Made by a program: the position numbers and the translations under genes | Part shown: positions 1 through 8,582 of the stretch, in pieces | Layout of the letters: each line of letters opens with the position of its first letter | How positions within the stretch are numbered: position 1 is the stretch's first letter | DNA from: Janthinobacterium saanense | GTDB taxonomy: Bacteria; Pseudomonadota; Gammaproteobacteria; Burkholderiales; Burkholderiaceae_D | Assembly (NCBI RefSeq): GCF_014200675.1 | Contig: NZ_JACHCI010000001.1 | Span: 1 to 64,000, forward strand | Reading direction: 5' to 3' | Length of the DNA stretch: 64,000 nucleotides | Notes under the pieces: generated by a model | What the model saw: only the letters and a program-made list of their open reading frames with translations | Told to the model about the DNA's origin: nothing | Databases searched by the model: none

Positions 1-145
1 GCGCGGCTATGCAAGGCTTGGGTCATGTGAAGGCTGCTGATTGAGGTTGTCTGACAGTGTACGCAAAACGTATCTGGCTTTGAAGAGCGGCCAGTTACGA
101 GAGGGTACATAATCACACGACTCTAGACACCTACCCTACAACATT

Positions 146-181
146 TAGCCTGTCAGCTCAATCAGAAAAGCAGACAGGCTA
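146..181 (-). terminator. Weak hairpin downstream of the Lrp-type gene
   Basis: A perfect 9-bp inverted repeat (TAGCCTGTC / GACAGGCTA) with an 18-nt loop lies just past the stop of the minus-strand regulator. There is no clean T-run after it on the minus strand, so termination is an inference. Bases 1-145 contain nothing I can recognise. Confidence 0.35.
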
Positions 182-200
182 CATCGAGGTCAGATGGAAC

Positions 201-656
201 TTATTTGATCGGCAGCTTGGTGGTGTTCTTGACTTCTTCCATCACGGCATAGGTGTGAGTCTCGCGCACGCCTTTTTGCAGCAAGGTTTTGCCCAGGAAT
301 TCACGGTAAGCGGCCATATCCTTGACCCTCGCCTTGACCAGATAATCGAAGCCGCCAGCGACCATATGACATTCCAGTACCTCTGGAATGATTTGTACGC
401 TATGCTTGAAGGCGTCGAACACTTCCGGTGTCGTGCGGTCCAGCACCACTTCGATGAAAACCAGCAGCGAGACGTCGAGCAATTGCGGGTTCAACTGGGC
501 CGTGTAGCCCATGATATAACCCGATTCATGCAGCTTGCGCACGCGCTCCAGGCACGCGGCAGGCGACAGGTTAACCCGAGCTGCCAGCTCCACATTGCTG
601 ATGCGTCCATCGCTTTGCAATTCCATCAAGATTTTCTTACTGATCTTGTCCAGCAT
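201..656 (-). CDS. Lrp/AsnC-family regulator, probable proline-responsive activator of putA
   Basis: This is a 151-residue Lrp/AsnC regulator: an N-terminal winged HTH (ISNVELAARVNLSPAACLER, about residues 18-37) followed by a RAM ligand-binding domain (HMVAGGFDYLVKARV). Such proteins form dimers or octamers that sense amino acids. It diverges from putA across about 200 bp. The PutA here has no DNA-binding domain of its own, so an Lrp-type activator (PutR-like) is the expected control; that pairing is inference. Earlier in-frame starts exist (TTG at 671, ATG at 662), but a GGGGG Shine-Dalgarno at 665-669 sits 8 nt from the ATG at 656 and only 2 nt from 662, so 656 is preferred. Confidence 0.85.
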   Translation of the reverse strand: MLDKISKKILMELQSDGRISNVELAARVNLSPAACLERVRKLHESGYIMGYTAQLNPQLLDVSLLVFIEVVLDRTTPEVFDAFKHSVQIIPEVLECHMVAGGFDYLVKARVKDMAAYREFLGKTLLQKGVRETHTYAVMEEVKNTTKLPIK

Positions 657-796
657 TACCATCACCCCCAAATAAATATTATTTGGTTAAATTGTCGCAT
701 CAAAAACTATCTATTGCTAGCCCCCTGTATTACCAGAATTAATCCATAAGAATCCCCTTTACAATCGAATCATCTTATCGTTCGACTTTCTGTCTA

Positions 797-821
797 TTTT
801 TGCACCAAAAAGGGGCAAAAA
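797..821. promoter_or_regulatory. Inverted repeat upstream of putA, candidate regulator site
   Basis: TTTTTGC-N11-GCAAAAA is a perfect 7-bp inverted repeat 42 bp before the putA start codon. A second AT-rich quasi-palindrome (AAATAAATATTATTT, 670-684) lies next to the divergent regulator gene. Lrp-family proteins bind AT-rich imperfect palindromes, so both are plausible sites. No binding evidence exists in the sequence itself. Confidence 0.3.
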
Positions 822-863
822 ATAGCGCAAGTTTCGTCTTATTTTTCCTTGTAAAGAGCTTCT

Positions 864-3800
864 ATGCATCCTGCAGGTCCTTCGGCTATTACCCCGATTC
901 CTTTTGCTGCGCTCCAGGCGGAAATCCTGCCTGCAGCCACGCCCCAACGCGCTGCCATCACTGCTGCCTATAGGCGCGATGAGGTATCCGCCGTGCAATG
1001 GCTGCTGGAACAAGTGCGCGCCAGCAGCGCCGAAACCACGGCCGAAGCGCAAGCGCTGGCCCATAATCTGGTGTCCAACGTGCGCCAAAAACGCACACGC
1101 GCATCGGGCGTCGATGCACTGATGCATGAGTTCTCACTATCATCCGAAGAGGGTGTCGCACTGATGTGTTTGGCGGAAGCGCTGTTGCGTATACCCGACA
1201 CTGCGACGGCCGATCGCCTGATTGCCGACAAAATCAGCAAAGGCGACTGGCGCAAGCATCTGGGCGAATCGCCATCGATGTTCGTCAACGCAGCGACCTG
1301 GGGCTTGTTGATTACCGGCAAACTGGTCAGTACCAGCAGCGAAACCGGCCTGGGCGCGGCACTGACAAAACTGATCGCCAAGGGCGGTGAACCCTTAATT
1401 CGCAAAGGCGTCGACCTGGCGATGCGCATGCTGGGCAACCAGTTCGTTACCGGCCAGACCATAGCAGAAGCCTTGAAAAACAGCCGCGAGAACGAAACGC
1501 GCGGCTATCGCTATTCCTACGACATGCTGGGCGAAGCGGCGCTGACGGAAAACGACGCCGTTTACTATTACCAGTCCTATGAAACGGCGATCCACGCCAT
1601 CGGCAAGGCCTCGAATGGCCGCGGCATCAAGAATGGCCCCGGCATTTCCGTCAAGCTGTCGGCCCTGCACCCACGCTATAGCCGCGCCCAGCGCGCGCGC
1701 GTGCTGGAAGAATTGCTGCCGAAAGTCAAAGCGCTGCTTTTACTCGCCAAGCAATACAACATCGGCTTCAATATCGATGCGGAAGAAACCGACCGCCTTG
1801 AATTGTCGCTCGACATGATGGAAGTGCTGGCCTTTGATCCTGACCTGGCTGGTTTCGAAGGCATCGGTTATGTGGTGCAGGCGTATCAAAAACGCTGCCC
1901 GTTCGCCATCGATTACCTGATCGACCTGGCCCGCCGCAGCAACCGTAAATTCATGGTGCGCCTGGTCAAGGGCGCTTATTGGGATGCAGAAATCAAGCGC
2001 GCCCAAGTCGATGGCCAGAGCGGCTATCCGGTCTACACGCGCAAGGTTTACACGGACGTCTCTTACCTGGTGTGCGCGCAAAAACTGCTGGCCGCCAATA
2101 GCCTGATCTACCCGCAATTTGCCACGCACAATGCGCAAACCTTGTCGACCATCTACACCTGGGCCAAGCGCGACGGCATTACCGACTATGAATTCCAGTG
2201 CCTGCACGGCATGGGCGAAACCTTGTACGACCAGGTGGTCGGCCCGGCCAACCTGGACAAGCCTTGCCGCATCTACGCCCCTGTCGGTTCGCATGAAACC
2301 TTGCTGGCCTACCTGGTGCGCCGCCTGCTGGAAAACGGCGCCAACTCGTCCTTCGTCAACCAGATCGTCGATGAAAGCGTGGCCATCGATAGCCTGATCC
2401 GCAATCCGCTGGACCTGGCCCGCGAGCAGGGCGGCTTGCCGCACCCATCGATTCCCTTGCCGCTGGCCATGTTTGGCAGCGAGCGCAAGAATTCGGCCGG
2501 CCTGGACCTGTCGAACGACGACACCCTGCGCGCCTTGTCGGCCAGCATCGCCCAGGACTATAGCTGGAACGCAGCACCGCTGATCGATGGCGCCGTCAGC
2601 GTCAATGCAGCAACGCAACGCATCAGCAATCCGGCCCGCCATGAAGACCATGTGGGCACGGTCGCCGAAGCGGGCACGGCCGACGTGGAAACGGCGCTGG
2701 CCAGCGCTAGCGCCTACGCCATGGATTGGCAAACCACGGAGCCTTTGCTACGCGCACAAGCGCTGCAGCGCGCAGCCGACCTGTTCGAAGAACACCATGT
2801 CGAGCTGATGGCCCTGGCTATCCGCGAAGCCGGTAAATCCTTGCCGAACGCCATCGCTGAAATCCGCGAAGCGGTCGACTTCCTGCGCTATTACGCGGCC
2901 CAGGTCGAGCACGCGCCCAACACCCTGGCGCTGGGCCCGGTCACCTGCATCAGCCCATGGAACTTCCCGCTGGCCATTTTCACGGGCCAGGTCGCTGCTG
3001 CCCTGGCCGCCGGCAATGTGGTGCTGGCCAAGCCAGCGGAGCAAACACCGCTGATCGCCTACCGCGCCGTGCAATTGCTGCACACAGCGGGCGTGCCCTT
3101 GGCTGCACTACAATTCCTGCCAGGTAGTGGTGAAGTAGTGGGCGCCGGCCTGTGCAACGATGCACGCGTCAAAGGCGTGATTTTCACGGGCTCGACAGAA
3201 GTGGCGCAATTGATCAACCGCACCCTGGCCGCGCGCGCCGTGGCCGAGTCGGTCGATATTCCCCTGATCGCTGAAACCGGTGGCCAGAATGCCTTGATCG
3301 TCGATTCGTCCGCCTTGCCGGAACAAGTGGTGCAAGACGTGATGTCGTCGGCTTTTGATAGCGCCGGCCAGCGCTGCTCGGCCTTGCGCGTCTTGTTCCT
3401 GCAAGAAGAAATCGCCGACAAGACCATCAAGATGCTGAAAGGCGCGATGCAGGAATTGCGCGTTGGCAATCCTGACCGTTTGGCCACCGATATCGGTCCC
3501 GTCATCGATGCTGAAGCGCAAGGCAATCTGCTGGCGCACATCAACAAGATGAAAACCGTGGCCCTCGATCACTATACGCTCGACCTGCCACCTGTCACGG
3601 GCACGTTTGTCGCGCCCACCGTGCTGGAAATCAAGTCGCTGGGGCAATTGACGCAGGAAGTCTTTGGCCCCGTGCTGCATGTAATCCGCTATAAACGCGC
3701 GGAATTGCCGCAACTGCTGCAATCGATCAATGACAGCGGTTACGGCTTGACCCTGGGCATTCATACGCGCATCGATGAAACCATCGATTTCATCACCAGC

Positions 3801-4517
3801 CGTGCGCACGTGGGCAATATCTATGTGAACCGCAATATCGTGGGCGCCGTGGTCGGTGTGCAGCCATTCGGTGGCGAAGGCAAATCGGGCACCGGTCCGA
3901 AAGCGGGTGGTCCCTTGTACCTGAAACGCTTGCAGCGCAACGCCGCACCAGGCGCGCAGCACCAGCGCCAGGCTAGCCCGGCACTCGATGCGCTGACGGT
4001 CTGGGCCAAGCAGCACGGCCAGGACAAGGTGATGCATCTGGCGCAGGAATATGCACGCACCACCTTGTTAGATAGCAGCATCGTCTTGCCTGGCCCGACG
4101 GGTGAACGCAATACCCTGAGTTTTGCCTCGCGCGGCACGATTTTGTGCGCAGCTGTCAACACGGGCGTGCTGATGAATCAATTGGCAGCTGTTTTGGCGA
4201 CCGGCAACAAGGCCCTGGTGCTGGCGCAATCAACCAGCCTGATCCCTGCCGATTTGCCGCCAGCCTTGAAAGACCGCATTCAGGTCATCAGAAATATCGA
4301 ATCCGGAAAACATGATTTCCAGATCGCCATGATCGAACCGGTGCTCGATAGCCAGCTCAAACCGCTGCTGGCGGCCCGTGATGGGGCGCTGGTGGGCACG
4401 ATAGAGACGACGGAAGAGGGTGTCATCCCCCTGTGGCGTTTGGTCGCTGAGCGCGCCCTGTGCGTGAATACGACGGCGGCAGGCGGGAATGCCAGCCTGA
4501 TGATGCTGAGTGTTTAA
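864..4517 (+). CDS. putA: Bifunctional proline dehydrogenase / L-glutamate gamma-semialdehyde dehydrogenase (PutA)
   Basis: PutA oxidises proline to P5C (FAD-dependent PRODH domain) and then to glutamate (NAD-dependent ALDH domain), channelling the intermediate. Of 1217 residues, the first part is the PRODH barrel (VRLVKGAYWD near 365-374; QFATHNAQT). An ALDH domain follows (SPWNFPLA near 698; catalytic Cys838 in AGQRCSALR). A C-terminal ALDH-like flap domain (ALDALTVWAKQHG onward) is typical of long PutAs. The N-terminus (MHPAGPSAITPIPF) has no ribbon-helix-helix, so this is the bifunctional form without self-repression. That fits the divergent Lrp-type gene. The ATG at 864 follows a weak AAAGAG. 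A strong terminator follows the gene. Confidence 0.95.
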   Translation: MHPAGPSAITPIPFAALQAEILPAATPQRAAITAAYRRDEVSAVQWLLEQVRASSAETTAEAQALAHNLVSNVRQKRTRASGVDALMHEFSLSSEEGVALMCLAEALLRIPDTATADRLIADKISKGDWRKHLGESPSMFVNAATWGLLITGKLVSTSSETGLGAALTKLIAKGGEPLIRKGVDLAMRMLGNQFVTGQTIAEALKNSRENETRGYRYSYDMLGEAALTENDAVYYYQSYETAIHAIGKASNGRGIKNGPGISVKLSALHPRYSRAQRARVLEELLPKVKALLLLAKQYNIGFNIDAEETDRLELSLDMMEVLAFDPDLAGFEGIGYVVQAYQKRCPFAIDYLIDLARRSNRKFMVRLVKGAYWDAEIKRAQVDGQSGYPVYTRKVYTDVSYLVCAQKLLAANSLIYPQFATHNAQTLSTIYTWAKRDGITDYEFQCLHGMGETLYDQVVGPANLDKPCRIYAPVGSHETLLAYLVRRLLENGANSSFVNQIVDESVAIDSLIRNPLDLAREQGGLPHPSIPLPLAMFGSERKNSAGLDLSNDDTLRALSASIAQDYSWNAAPLIDGAVSVNAATQRISNPARHEDHVGTVAEAGTADVETALASASAYAMDWQTTEPLLRAQALQRAADLFEEHHVELMALAIREAGKSLPNAIAEIREAVDFLRYYAAQVEHAPNTLALGPVTCISPWNFPLAIFTGQVAAALAAGNVVLAKPAEQTPLIAYRAVQLLHTAGVPLAALQFLPGSGEVVGAGLCNDARVKGVIFTGSTEVAQLINRTLAARAVAESVDIPLIAETGGQNALIVDSSALPEQVVQDVMSSAFDSAGQRCSALRVLFLQEEIADKTIKMLKGAMQELRVGNPDRLATDIGPVIDAEAQGNLLAHINKMKTVALDHYTLDLPPVTGTFVAPTVLEIKSLGQLTQEVFGPVLHVIRYKRAELPQLLQSINDSGYGLTLGIHTRIDETIDFITSRAHVGNIYVNRNIVGAVVGVQPFGGEGKSGTGPKAGGPLYLKRLQRNAAPGAQHQRQASPALDALTVWAKQHGQDKVMHLAQEYARTTLLDSSIVLPGPTGERNTLSFASRGTILCAAVNTGVLMNQLAAVLATGNKALVLAQSTSLIPADLPPALKDRIQVIRNIESGKHDFQIAMIEPVLDSQLKPLLAARDGALVGTIETTEEGVIPLWRLVAERALCVNTTAAGGNASLMMLSV

Positions 4518-4536
4518 GCTTGTAGTTCATTAAAGC

Positions 4537-4570
4537 AAAAGGGCAGAACCGATAGTTCTGCCCTTTTTTT
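4537..4570 (+). terminator. Rho-independent terminator of putA
   Basis: A perfect 13-bp stem AAAAGGGCAGAAC / GTTCTGCCCTTTT with a 5-nt loop is followed by further T residues to 4570. It lies between convergent putA and mtnN. The A-run on its left arm means it may terminate both transcripts. Confidence 0.9.
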
Positions 4571-4589
4571 ATGCAAAGTCGATGAAAAC

Positions 4590-5369
4590 TCAGGCAGCCA
4601 AGCGCTGGCACAAGTTTTTAACGACCCCAAACGCATAACGCGACGCCACTGTCTGCACAAAGCGCATGAAGTCGACGGCCGCTTCTTCATTGGCGTTGTC
4701 CGAGATCGTGCGCATGACGGTAAACGGCACACCCAGTTCAAAACACACTTGCGCCACGGCCGCGCCTTCCATTTCGACGGCCAGCAGATCGGGAAGATCC
4801 TGCTTGAGTTGCCGCAAATGCGCTGCGCTGCTGATGAACTGGTCACCGCTGGCAATCATGCCACGGTGCACCCTGGCGTGCTGTAAACCAAATCCTTCGA
4901 TTTCCAGGGCGCTGTCAGCGGGCTTCTCAGCCTGCTGACGCAAGAATTGCTCTGCGGCGCCTGCCAGTGCCTCACTGAGCACCAGATCGCTACCAAAGCG
5001 CTGTAAACCGGTCAGCGGCACTTCGAAGCGGGGAAACAGAGGGCTGGCATCCATATCGTGCTGCAACAACGATTCCGCCACCACGATATCGCCCACGTTC
5101 ACTTTGGGATCACCACTGCCGGCAACGCCCGTGAAGACGATGTGGGTAACTCCGTACTTTTCCACAAGGATAGAAGCTGTCATGGCTGCGGCAACCTTGC
5201 CTATACGCGACAGAACGCACACAGCGTCGATTTCCCACAGGGTTCCCAGGGTGTACTCACGCATGCCGTGCGAGTGGCTTACAGGCCCTTGCATGGCTTC
5301 TATCAGCCCCTGCTGCTCTTCGTGCAAAGCACTAATGATGCCTAAACGCATTTTTTTGCTTGAATTCAT
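4590..5369 (-). CDS. mtnN: 5'-methylthioadenosine / S-adenosylhomocysteine nucleosidase
   Basis: MTAN hydrolyses MTA and SAH to adenine plus the thioribose, clearing inhibitors of methylation and polyamine synthesis. Family motifs in order are LGIISALHEEQQGL at the N-terminus, TGVAGSGDPKVNVGDIVVAE, MIASGDQFI, VEMEGAAVAQVC (ribose-binding Met-Glu) and the catalytic-Asp motif RTISDNANEEA. Starting at the ATG at 5369 (MNSSKKMRLGIISA) gives 259 residues, slightly longer than the usual 230-250. The ATG at 5351 (MRLGIISA) is an alternative. The open frame runs on to 5495, but that part looks unlike protein and lacks a ribosome-binding site. The gene forms the left boundary of the candidate origin. 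Confidence 0.9.
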   Translation of the reverse strand: MNSSKKMRLGIISALHEEQQGLIEAMQGPVSHSHGMREYTLGTLWEIDAVCVLSRIGKVAAAMTASILVEKYGVTHIVFTGVAGSGDPKVNVGDIVVAESLLQHDMDASPLFPRFEVPLTGLQRFGSDLVLSEALAGAAEQFLRQQAEKPADSALEIEGFGLQHARVHRGMIASGDQFISSAAHLRQLKQDLPDLLAVEMEGAAVAQVCFELGVPFTVMRTISDNANEEAAVDFMRFVQTVASRYAFGVVKNLCQRLAA

Positions 5370-5470
5370 GCTGTTTTTACTCGTATGGAAGTGAGAAGGA
5401 TCGTTTTGAAGACAGAAAACTGGATGAGACAGCCGTACAGCATGGTTTTCCACCGTCCGTGCCTGTATAG

Positions 5471-5695
5471 ATGTTTTAAATAAAGATGTATACATAAAAA
5501 TAGTAGTGATAGTAAACGACCATTTTTCTGTGGATAAGTCGGTATACCATCAAAAAATCATCCACTTAGCGTATAAAAAAGTCGCTGCATAAAGCCTGTA
5601 TCGATGGCGGCCATCTTTGGGATAAAAGTGCGCTTGTGGACAAAAGACGCGTTTTCCCACATCTCATCCTGTGGATATGCAGGCACTTATCCACA
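5471..5695 (-). repeat. Origin module 1
   Basis: From left to right: AT-rich tract 5471-5500 (containing GTATACATAAAA), triplets TAG TAG TGA TAG TAA at 5501-5515, then spacer, DnaA box 5529-5537, weak box-like TGTGGACAA 5635-5643, and boxes 5670-5678 and 5687-5695. The third triplet (TGA) is the only departure from the TAG/TAA pattern. Module length from first to last box is 167 bp. Confidence 0.75.
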
Positions 5696-5969
5696 TCAGC
5701 CATCAGGAAATCGCTTTTTTCATGCTCTGCCAGCAAGTTTTGACGCTATCCAGGTCTTCAGTGAGGGTAAGCCCCTGCGTTGAACAGCGTTGGCGCTCAA
5801 CGCTGACTACCTTGGGGCCAGTTTGTATTGTTGGTCTGGGCCTGCCTGGGATTCCTGCCAAACGGTTTTGCCGTGGGAAGTCATGCCGTCGTGGACGCTT
5901 TTTTTGGGAGGTTTTGGCATGCCGGGTGAAAGTATCCCCGCAGTTCGCGGTTTTTGATCGGTTTACAAT

Positions 5970-6180
5970 AGATCTATATATAAAAATAGTAGTAATAGTA
6001 AACGCGGTTTTTTCTGTGGATAAGTCTCTTTTTTTCAACAGGATCAAACGTTTACGCGAAAAATAAAGCCTGCATAATCGCTGTATCGTGTCAGGAGCAA
6101 AATTGTATAAAATAAGGTCCTGCGCATAACTTCGTGTTTACTCACAAGTCATCCTGTGGATATCAAGTGACTTATCCACA
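5970..6180 (-). repeat. Origin module 2 (most canonical copy)
   Basis: AT tract with GATCTATATATAAAAA, then five uninterrupted triplets TAG TAG TAA TAG TAA at 5987-6001, a spacer containing CGCGG, then DnaA box 6015-6023 and boxes 6155-6163 and 6172-6180. First to last box spans 166 bp. The offset from module 1 is 485-486 bp for all three boxes. Confidence 0.8.
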
Positions 6181-6398
6181 AACCTTCTGAAATCCCCCTT
6201 TTTCCCCTATATTTTCCTCACGCTGCTGGCTGGTGCCAGGCGGGACGGCTTCGTGCCGAACTTCGTGCTGAACTTTTAAAAACGGTTTAGCAGCGATGTG
6301 TCTGCTGTGTTGGCTTCGCGATTTTTTTTGATGGCTTGCTGTGCAAGTGCTGAACTGTAGAGCCAGGCAAAGCCGGCGATGTCGGGTTTACCTTAACA

Positions 6399-6609
6399 AG
6401 ATCGTATACAAGAATAGTAATAGTAGTTAACGCCGCAAGTTTCTGTGGATAAGTACGGATTTATCCTTGTAAACAATCGCTTGGGATTCGGATAAGCGCT
6501 GAGTAAGCGTTGTATGGGAAAAGGATGAATTCTGAACAAAAAAGCCATCCGAAAAAATTTTTCGTTTACGCACATTGTGTACTTGTGGATATCCATAGGC
6601 TTATCCACA
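6399..6609 (-). repeat. Origin module 3
   Basis: AT tract with ATCGTATACAAGAA, four triplets TAG TAA TAG TAG at 6415-6426, a spacer with CGCCGC, then DnaA box 6444-6452 and boxes 6584-6592 and 6601-6609. First to last box spans 166 bp. The offset from module 2 is exactly 429 bp for all three boxes. Confidence 0.75.
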
Positions 6610-6824
6610 GAAGAAGAGGGTACTTTTCAGCGTTTTTTACTGCTGCAAACGCCAGTTTTTAGTTGCTAACGAGGAAAATTAAGCTCGCCGTGTGCGGCGA
6701 CTGATGCTACTCTCGAGACGCTCACTTGTTGTTTAGTAGTAATGCATGGATGAATGAATACAGACTCTGATCGAAAGCGGTAGGGAGACAGACCGCGCGA
6801 TCCCTTCAAGGTATAGGAGCTTCA

Positions 6825-8450
6825 TTGGAATCTGCAGGCGAATACGACTACATCATCGTCGGTGGCGGCACGGCTGGTTGCGTGCTGGCCAATCGGCTGA
6901 CACGCGATCAAAACGTCAGCGTCTTGCTGGTGGAGGCGGGTGGCAAGGACGATTACGTCTGGATCCACATTCCCGTTGGCTATCTGCATTGCATCGGCAA
7001 TCCCCGCACCGACTGGCTGTATGCCACTGAAGCCGATGCAGGCCTGGGCGGCCGCAGCCTGAAGTATCCACGTGGCAAGGTGCTGGGTGGCAGTTCTTCG
7101 ATTAATGGCATGATTTATATGCGCGGCCAGGCCGGTGACTATGATCATTGGGCCGACTTGACGGACGATGTGTCCTGGCGCTGGGAACATGTCTTGCCGC
7201 TGTTTAAGCAAAGCGAGGATTATTACGGCGGCGCGTCGGAAAACCATGGTGTGGGCGGTGAATGGCGGGTAGAAAAACAGCGTTTATCGTGGGATATCCT
7301 GAATGCATTTCGCGATGCGGCGCAGCAAACCGACATTTCGAAAACCAGCGATTTCAATGGCGGCGACAATAGCGGCTGCGCGTATTTTGATGTGAATCAG
7401 CGCCGCGGCATCCGCTGGAATACCTCGAAAGCGTTTCTGAAACCGGCGTCGCGCCGGCCCAATCTGACCATCATGACCGGTTGCCACGTGGAACGGTTGC
7501 TGTTTAGCACCCTGGAAAGCGGCCCCCGTTGCACGGGCATCGTGTTTACGGGCGGCGGCACGCAATGGCAAGCCACGGCCAGGCGCGAAACTTTGCTCAC
7601 AGCTGGCGCCATCGGCTCGCCGCAATTGCTGCAATTGTCCGGCATCGGCCCGGCTGACTTGCTGCAACAACATGGCATCGTGCCGGTACACCTGTCCGCT
7701 GGCGTGGGCGCCAATCTGCAAGACCATTTGCAGCTGCGCATGGTGTTCAAGGTGCAGGGCGTGAAAACTCTGAACCAGGTAGCCAGCCGCTGGCTGGGCA
7801 AGATGCAGATCGGCTTGCAATATGCCTTGTTCCAGAGCGGGCCGATGTCGATGGCGCCATCGCAGCTGGGCGCGTTTACCAGGTCCGATCCGGGGCAGGC
7901 GACGCCGAATTTGCAATATCACGTGCAACCCTTGTCGCTCGACAAGTTTGGCGATCCCCTGCATGCGTTTCCCGCTTTCACGGCCAGCGTGTGCAATCTG
8001 CGGCCCACTTCGCGCGGGCAGGTCGCCATCGCCAGTGCCGACAGTTACGCTGCGCCAAAAATCACGCCCAATTACCTGAGCACGGCGCAAGATTTGAAAG
8101 TGGCGGCCGATGCCTTGCGCCTGACGCGCAGCATCGTGGCAGCGCCCGCCTTGAGCAGGTTTGCGCCGCAAGAATATCTGCCTGGCGTGCAATACCAGAC
8201 CGAGGAAGAACTGGCGCAAGCAGCCAGCCAGATCGGCACGACGATTTTTCACCCGGTCGGCACGTGCAGGATGGGCCTGGCCAGCGAGCCGATGTCCGTC
8301 GTCGACAGCCAGTTGCGCGTGATCGGCGTGGCTGGTTTGCGCGTCATCGATGCCTCCATCATGCCCTACATCACCTCGGGAAATACCAACTCCCCCACCG
8401 TGATGATCGCGGAAAAAGCGGCGTTAATGATACAGGCCGCCTGGAAATAA
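6825..8450 (+). CDS. GMC-family FAD oxidoreductase (choline/alcohol dehydrogenase-like)
   Basis: This 541-residue flavoprotein of the glucose-methanol-choline family oxidises an alcohol. Visible motifs are the Rossmann ADP-binding site YIIVGGGTAGCVLANRL near the N-terminus, GMC signature 1 (KVLGGSSSINGMIYMRG, about residues 84-100), GMC signature 2 (GAIGSPQLLQLSGIGP, about residues 262-277) and the C-terminal HPVGTCRMG and GNTNSPTVMIAEKAA that form the active-site His/Asn region. The start is a TTG at 6825, placed 5 nt after an AGGAG; no better ATG is nearby. The substrate cannot be read from sequence. A Liv-type transporter follows 130 bp downstream on its own likely promoter. Confidence 0.9.
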   Translation: MESAGEYDYIIVGGGTAGCVLANRLTRDQNVSVLLVEAGGKDDYVWIHIPVGYLHCIGNPRTDWLYATEADAGLGGRSLKYPRGKVLGGSSSINGMIYMRGQAGDYDHWADLTDDVSWRWEHVLPLFKQSEDYYGGASENHGVGGEWRVEKQRLSWDILNAFRDAAQQTDISKTSDFNGGDNSGCAYFDVNQRRGIRWNTSKAFLKPASRRPNLTIMTGCHVERLLFSTLESGPRCTGIVFTGGGTQWQATARRETLLTAGAIGSPQLLQLSGIGPADLLQQHGIVPVHLSAGVGANLQDHLQLRMVFKVQGVKTLNQVASRWLGKMQIGLQYALFQSGPMSMAPSQLGAFTRSDPGQATPNLQYHVQPLSLDKFGDPLHAFPAFTASVCNLRPTSRGQVAIASADSYAAPKITPNYLSTAQDLKVAADALRLTRSIVAAPALSRFAPQEYLPGVQYQTEEELAQAASQIGTTIFHPVGTCRMGLASEPMSVVDSQLRVIGVAGLRVIDASIMPYITSGNTNSPTVMIAEKAALMIQAAWK

Positions 8451-8512
8451 ACCATGGGTCAGCGCTGTTTGCGCTAATCGAGGTTGTCAAAAAAGCCCGT
8501 AGTTATACTGTA

Positions 8513-8541
8513 TTGTGCGCCAATTTCAAGTTGTGTATTAT
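8513..8541 (+). promoter_or_regulatory. Putative sigma-70 promoter of the liv operon
   Basis: TTGTGC (8513-8518) and TATTAT (8536-8541) are separated by exactly 17 bp, 41 bp before the livG start. This is a consensus-match guess only. Confidence 0.4.
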
Positions 8542-8582
8542 AAAAATGACTATCTAGTACAAAAGCATAACTAGGAGACACG

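Larger units (their letters stand above)
5471..6609. other. oriC: Candidate chromosomal replication origin (oriC) with three DnaA-box/triplet modules
   Basis: The 1.45-kb gap between mtnN and the GMC gene has no credible gene. It holds nine DnaA boxes in three groups of identical geometry. Boxes TGTGGATAA lie at 5529, 6015 and 6444; TGTGGATAT at 5670, 6155 and 6584; TTATCCACA at 5687, 6172 and 6601. Each first box is preceded at 28-29 bp by TAG/TAA triplets and an AT-rich tract, which is the layout of a bacterial origin unwinding element. A perfect hairpin (CAGCGTTG/CAACGCTG, 5785-5805) lies in the first inter-module spacer. Hand-counted GC skew of plus-strand genes changes sign across this block, and parS-like sites and parAB lie 6-15 kb to the right. 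dnaA itself is absent from the window. The origin call is inference from these combined signals. Confidence 0.75.

Noticed and set aside
5671-6066. 131-codon open frame within the candidate origin
   Set aside because: It runs through two DnaA-box modules, has no ribosome-binding site or family resemblance, and its ends coincide with the repeats.
5471-6609. Reading the DnaA-box cluster as a DARS/datA-type titration locus or a plasmid-type iteron origin
   Set aside because: Titration loci lack AT tracts with TAG/TAA triplets and a skew switch, and no Rep gene is present. The alternative is not excluded without replication data.
7478-7495. Additional parS site in the GMC gene (GCCACGTGGAAC)
   Set aside because: Only the right arm fits; the left arm departs at several positions, so it is a chance CACGTG.
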